DNA of 9,112 bases, from contig CANISN010000049.1 in assembly GCA_947470165.1 (NCBI GenBank), positions 1 to 9,112 of the forward strand, in the 5' to 3' direction. Both the position numbers and the translations under genes were made by a program. The stretch comes from Burkholderiaceae bacterium (GTDB lineage Bacteria > Pseudomonadota > Gammaproteobacteria > Burkholderiales > Burkholderiaceae). Shown here piece by piece: positions 6,432 to 9,112 of the stretch. A model generated the notes under the pieces. It ran no database searches and was not told where the DNA came from. It saw only the letters and a list, made by a program, of their open reading frames with translations. How positions within the stretch are numbered: the stretch's first letter is position 1; every line of letters begins with the position of its first letter.

Positions 6432-7811
6432 TTTGAATTCACGACTCAATTTTGTTTTGCGATGCAAGCCAACGATGTAAAACATGATGAGATACACGCT
6501 CAATAAACACGGACCCAATATCAAAGCAATCTGTGCATCCTCATGAAAAGCCATCAACACCACTACCAAGGCAATAAATGCCAATGCAAACCACGAGGAA
6601 TAGGGCCACCAAGGTGTGCGATATGCCAACTCAGCAACCTGAGCTTGAGTAAGTGAACGACGAAATTGAATTTGTGTGATCAAGATGGCAATCCAAACCA
6701 TCAATCCAACGAAGGTTACTGCAGCCATGATGTATTGGAATGCCTTATCTGGAACAAAGTAGTTAAGTACCACTCCAGTCATACAAACCGCTACAGTAGC
6801 CATTACCGCCAGATATGGAACCCCATACTTAGACAACTTGGCGAATGGTGAGGGTGCATAGCCATTTACCGAAAGCGCATACAGGAGTCGACCGCCACTA
6901 AAGATGCCGGCATTACAAGATGACAAAGCTGCAGTAATCACTACGAAGTTAATGATGCCGGCAGCCTGACGTAAACCAATCCGTTCAAACATCACCACGA
7001 ATGGGCTTCCCTGCTGTCCAACTTCGTTCCAAGGAAAGATCGCCAAGATAACGAAAATGGCACCCATATAAAAAATCAAGATGCGCCATGCCAATGAATC
7101 AATCGCCATCGGAATAGTTTTGCGCGGGTTCTCAGCCTCACCAGCAGATAAACCGATCATCTCAATACCAACATAGGCAAACAAAACCATCTGCAATGAG
7201 AGCAGCATGCCGCTAATGCCATTTGGGAAGAAACCTCCGTGCTGCCACAGGTTGCTAAGGCCAATTGGATTCCAGTCATTTGTAAAGCCAAAGAAAATAA
7301 CGGAACCACCCAAAGCGATCATGGCGACAATAGCGACCACTTTGATTAAGGCAAACCAAAACTCAAATTCACCAAATACTTTGACAGCAATCAGATTGAT
7401 TAAGCCCATCATCAGGATGGAAGATAGTGCCCAGACCCACTGGGGCGTTTCAGGAAACCAAATACCCATATAAATTCCGACTGCGGTCACTTCGGCTATT
7501 CCGACAACAATCCAATAGGTCCAATAACCCCAGCCCACCATATAACCTGCAAGTGGTCCAACATAGGTATTGGCATAAGCTGCAAATGAGCCCGCTACTG
7601 GCTCATGAACAGCCATCTCACCCAAAGTACGAAGCACAATGAAGGCAACGATGCCAGCGAGTAGATATCCGAGCAAAATTGAAGGTCCTGCGATTTGGAT
7701 GGCGCTTGCCGAGCCTAGAAACAATCCAACGCCGATAGTAGATCCCAAAGCCATGAGGCGAATGTGCCGGACTTTGAGGTGGCGCTGTAAACCAGTTTGT
7801 TCAGTCTGCAA
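6429..7811 (-). CDS. ProY-like amino-acid permease (APC superfamily, AAT family)
   Basis: A twelve-helix inner-membrane amino acid:proton symporter by family. Along its length it resembles E. coli ProY, for example RHIRLMALGSTIGVGLF (15-31), LGEMAVHEP, GIYMGIWFPE, VKVFGEFEFWFA, SLQMVLFAYVGIE, GEAENPRKTIP and PWNEVG. The GSTIGVG motif of helix 1 is the substrate-binding unwound region. The substrate is not readable from sequence; the tight link to ald points to alanine, while the ProY likeness would suggest proline or a broader range. I start it at TTG 7809-7811 (460 residues), which has a perfect AAAGGAGGT five bases upstream and matches ProY length (457). An upstream in-frame ATG at 7877 would add 22 residues that run through this ribosome site and a hairpin, and is rejected. 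It is the promoter-proximal gene of the permease-ald operon. Confidence 0.95.
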   Translation of the reverse strand: MQTEQTGLQRHLKVRHIRLMALGSTIGVGLFLGSASAIQIAGPSILLGYLLAGIVAFIVLRTLGEMAVHEPVAGSFAAYANTYVGPLAGYMVGWGYWTYWIVVGIAEVTAVGIYMGIWFPETPQWVWALSSILMMGLINLIAVKVFGEFEFWFALIKVVAIVAMIALGGSVIFFGFTNDWNPIGLSNLWQHGGFFPNGISGMLLSLQMVLFAYVGIEMIGLSAGEAENPRKTIPMAIDSLAWRILIFYMGAIFVILAIFPWNEVGQQGSPFVVMFERIGLRQAAGIINFVVITAALSSCNAGIFSGGRLLYALSVNGYAPSPFAKLSKYGVPYLAVMATVAVCMTGVVLNYFVPDKAFQYIMAAVTFVGLMVWIAILITQIQFRRSLTQAQVAELAYRTPWWPYSSWFALAFIALVVVLMAFHEDAQIALILGPCLLSVYLIMFYIVGLHRKTKLSREFK

Positions 7812-7816
7812 AAGAG

Positions 7817-7853
7817 ACCTCCTTTCGATTTGTCGTTGGTAAATCACCAACGA
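7817..7853 (-). promoter_or_regulatory. Permease RBS with upstream hairpin
   Basis: On the minus strand a perfect 8-bp hairpin (TCGTTGGT, loop GATTT, ACCAACGA; 7853-7833) is followed seven bases later by AAAGGAGGT (7825-7817), five bases before the TTG start. The loop GATTT is complementary to AAATC (7831-7827) lying between hairpin and ribosome site. A second, weaker hairpin that excludes the first is therefore possible. No known riboswitch class was recognised. Confidence 0.5.
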
Positions 7854-7897
7854 GGCAAAGTCTAGGGAGGACTGCACTTCTACACTAGGGGATAAAA

Positions 7898-8050
7898 ATG
7901 ACTAAAGTGCTTAAACAAATAAATATGATGTACAAAAAAAGAACTGGCTTGATGGATACAGGCTCAAATAACTTTTCACAAAAGATGGATGACATCAGAA
8001 TACGTAATTTCCTACAGGGATTCCCCTTAGGATTTATTGATGTTTTTTAA
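7898..8050 (+). CDS. Possible small protein of 50 residues, unrecognised
   Basis: An open frame runs from ATG 7898 to TAA 8050 on the plus strand, opposite to both neighbours. AGGGGA (7887-7892) lies five bases before the ATG, which is good Shine-Dalgarno spacing. The product begins MTKVLKQINMMYKKRTG, is basic at the N-terminus and ends with a hydrophobic NFLQGFPLGFIDVF. Its last four bases overlap the end of tcdA on the other strand. I do not recognise it. A TACACT at 7881-7886 might be a -10 but has no -35, and would put the ribosome site almost at the transcript start. An A+T-rich gap can leave a 50-codon frame open by chance, so this is a candidate only. Confidence 0.22.
   Translation: MTKVLKQINMMYKKRTGLMDTGSNNFSQKMDDIRIRNFLQGFPLGFIDVF
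8010..8032. terminator. Bulged hairpin 3' of tcdA
   Basis: TCCTA (8010-8014) pairs with TAGGA (8028-8032), and AGGG (8016-8019) with CCCT (8024-8027), around loop ATTC with one bulged C. On the minus strand it lies 14 bases after the tcdA stop but is followed by AATTACG, not a U run. On the plus strand it is followed by TTTATTGATGTTTTTT, which is U-rich but not immediate. It may define the tcdA 3' end, or end a plus-strand transcript of the small ORF region. Confidence 0.35.
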
Positions 8051-8808
8051 GAAATTGCCTGCTGAGCTGCAATGAGCTTGAGAACCTCGGCGGCGGCAGC
8101 TAAACCACAGGCTGCAGTCACCATGACCGAAGAGCCATAACCAGAGCAAGCAAGGCCTCCACTGGCAACGCCTGCACGAGGCTCATGGGAATAGATGGCA
8201 CGAATACCAATTTTTTTCTTAAGATTTCTAGAAAAGCCATGGTCCTGTCTCAGGCCTTGACGTACCTTTGCTAGTAAAGCATCTTGCTCGGTTCGAGAAA
8301 GATCATCACAACGCACAGCAGTAGGATCAGATTTACCACCGGCTGCACCGCACATTACTAGAGCGCGCTCATATTTACTTGCCCAAACTGCTAGCGCAAT
8401 TTTGGTCTGGACTGAATCCGTAGCATCTAAAACGATCGCATGTTTCGGAATCAATGTATCTAGATTTTCTGGCTCTAAAAATGCATCATGAGTAGTGAGC
8501 GTAACCTCAGGATTAATTTGTCGAATACGATCCGTCATAGCCTGCACTTTTGCCTTACCATATTCACCCTCGAGCGCATGCAGTTGACGATTGGTATTGC
8601 TCTCAGCAATATGATCAAAATCGATGAGCACAAGATGTCCAATTGCAGTGCGTGCCAAAGCTTCGGCAGCCCAAGAGCCCACTCCACCCAAGCCCGCAAC
8701 GACGACAGTGGCATGACGAAAATGTTCACGCAACTCTGGACCGTATAGGCGGGCTACACCCCCGAAACGACGATCATCCAAACTATCTTCCATCTTGTCT
8801 TCTGCCAT
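8047..8808 (-). CDS. tcdA: tRNA threonylcarbamoyladenosine dehydratase TcdA (CsdL)
   Basis: TcdA uses ATP to convert t6A at position 37 of ANN-decoding tRNAs into its cyclic form, ct6A, in the cytoplasm. In E. coli it works with the sulfur-relay proteins CsdA and CsdE. The 253 residues (E. coli 268) form a ThiF/MoeB/E1-like fold. RFGGVARLYG is at 14-23, the nucleotide-binding loop GLGGVGS at 39-45, then IDFDHIAESNTNRQLHAL (62-79, with the ATP-contacting N and R), DATD at 128-131 and the C-terminal GSSVMVTAACGL region. The start at ATG 8808 has only a weak GAGA four bases upstream; a second ATG at 8793 is possible. Its 5' end lies 22 bases from that of pdxH, which is read the other way. Confidence 0.96.
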   Translation of the reverse strand: MAEDKMEDSLDDRRFGGVARLYGPELREHFRHATVVVAGLGGVGSWAAEALARTAIGHLVLIDFDHIAESNTNRQLHALEGEYGKAKVQAMTDRIRQINPEVTLTTHDAFLEPENLDTLIPKHAIVLDATDSVQTKIALAVWASKYERALVMCGAAGGKSDPTAVRCDDLSRTEQDALLAKVRQGLRQDHGFSRNLKKKIGIRAIYSHEPRAGVASGGLACSGYGSSVMVTAACGLAAAAEVLKLIAAQQAIS

Positions 8809-8830
8809 AGCTTCTCTTTATACTGAAAAA
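8795..8830 (+). promoter_or_regulatory. Candidate pdxH promoter giving a leaderless mRNA
   Basis: TTGTCT (8795-8800), an 18-base spacer and TATACT (8819-8824, five of six consensus bases) form a plausible sigma70 promoter lying inside the start of tcdA. Transcription would begin about seven bases after the -10, at or beside the pdxH ATG (8831). No Shine-Dalgarno precedes that ATG (the bases are TGAAAAA). On the other strand TATAAA (8822-8817) overlaps this -10 and could serve tcdA, though no -35 for it is evident. Confidence 0.45.
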
Positions 8831-9112
8831 ATGGACTCTATTGCTCAACTTCGCAAAAACTACACCTTCGGTCAGCTTTCAGAAACTGAGGTTCCACCCA
8901 ATCCATTGGCCTTATTTCAGGTCTGGTTTGATCAGGCAATCAAAGCAGAGTGCCCAGAACCCAACTCCATGACTTTAGCTACTGCTGATAAAGCTGGAAA
9001 TCCATCAGCTCGTATTGTCTTACTAAAAGGCGCTGACGAAAATGGCTTTAGCTTTTTCACTAACTATGAAAGCCAAAAAGGCAAAGATTTAGCAGTTCGT
9101 CCTCAGGCTGCC
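8831..9112 (+). CDS. pdxH: Pyridoxamine 5'-phosphate oxidase, N-terminal part
   Basis: PdxH is a cytoplasmic FMN enzyme that oxidises pyridoxine or pyridoxamine 5'-phosphate to pyridoxal 5'-phosphate, with O2 as acceptor, in vitamin B6 synthesis and salvage. Ninety-four codons are present and the frame is still open at the window edge; the whole protein is normally a little over 210 residues. Visible family features are the N-terminal IAQLRKNYTFGQL (4-16), NPLALFQVWFDQA (24-36) and MTLATADKAGNPSARIVLLK (47-66), with R61 and K66 at the FMN phosphate site. FTNYESQKGKDL (76-87) also contacts FMN. The start at ATG 8831 matches family N-termini and lacks a ribosome site. It diverges from tcdA with 22 bases between the starts. 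The break is due only to the window end. Confidence 0.96.
   Translation, partial: MDSIAQLRKNYTFGQLSETEVPPNPLALFQVWFDQAIKAECPEPNSMTLATADKAGNPSARIVLLKGADENGFSFFTNYESQKGKDLAVRPQAA

Larger units (their letters stand above)
7812..8046. other. Gap between permease start and tcdA stop
   Basis: This 235-base A+T-rich gap holds the permease leader with its hairpin and ribosome site, a possible plus-strand small ORF, and a bulged hairpin at 8010-8032. On the minus strand I found no well-formed -35/-10 pair for the permease. A TGTGA half-site at 7980-7976 lacks a matching TCACA arm. A real promoter must be present here or upstream in tcdA, but I cannot place it. Confidence 0.6.

Noticed and set aside
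7812..7877. ATG at 7877 as permease start
   Set aside because: The extra 22 residues are encoded across a perfect hairpin and the AAAGGAGGT ribosome site of the TTG start, and relatives such as ProY lack them.
7976..7980. CRP half-site TGTGA (minus) before the permease
   Set aside because: No TCACA arm at the correct distance, so it is no better than chance.
1..9112. CRISPR array, tRNA or rRNA genes, IS or phage genes
   Set aside because: No regularly spaced repeats, cloverleaf with T-loop and CCA end, transposase motifs or phage-like proteins were seen on either strand.

Overview
The window looks like chromosomal DNA of a betaproteobacterium of the Burkholderiaceae, most like Polynucleobacter or a close free-living freshwater relative. 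This rests on the kind of proteins (Burkholderiales-type Fbp, PepN, PdxH), the moderate to low G+C by eye and the compact layout. It is an inference from protein character, not a database match. No IS element, phage gene, tRNA, rRNA or CRISPR array is visible.

Layout, left to right. A bidirectional-looking intrinsic terminator (58-88) lies between the end of whatever precedes the window and fbp (class I fructose-1,6-bisphosphatase, minus strand). A plus-strand type II toxin-antitoxin pair, vapB-vapC (1331-1920), sits between fbp and pepN (aminopeptidase N, minus). Upstream of pepN on the minus strand come a GDT1/TMEM165-family cation exporter gene, then ald (alanine dehydrogenase), then a ProY-like amino-acid permease whose stop codon overlaps the ald ribosome-binding site. 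A 235-base leader holds hairpins and a possible plus-strand small ORF. tcdA (tRNA t6A dehydratase, minus) follows, and pdxH (PNP/PMP oxidase, plus) starts divergently 22 bases away and runs off the right end.

Functional reading. The permease and ald form a tight two-gene unit that fits alanine uptake and oxidative deamination to pyruvate. PepN liberates amino acids from peptides, and Fbp serves gluconeogenesis, so several genes suit growth on amino acids and peptides. The GDT1 protein probably exports Mn2+ or Ca2+. TcdA modifies tRNA, and PdxH makes pyridoxal phosphate.

The window is mostly housekeeping; I see no new multi-gene system. The points most worth a second look are regulatory. UUG starts with a perfect hairpin just 5' of the Shine-Dalgarno are seen for both fbp and the permease. 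pdxH looks leaderless, with a -10 that overlaps one for tcdA. Dyads surround the GDT1 promoter, and a long hairpin without a U-tract follows ald. A TTGATG-repeat operator candidate precedes vapBC, and an unlisted 50-codon ORF lies at 7898-8050.
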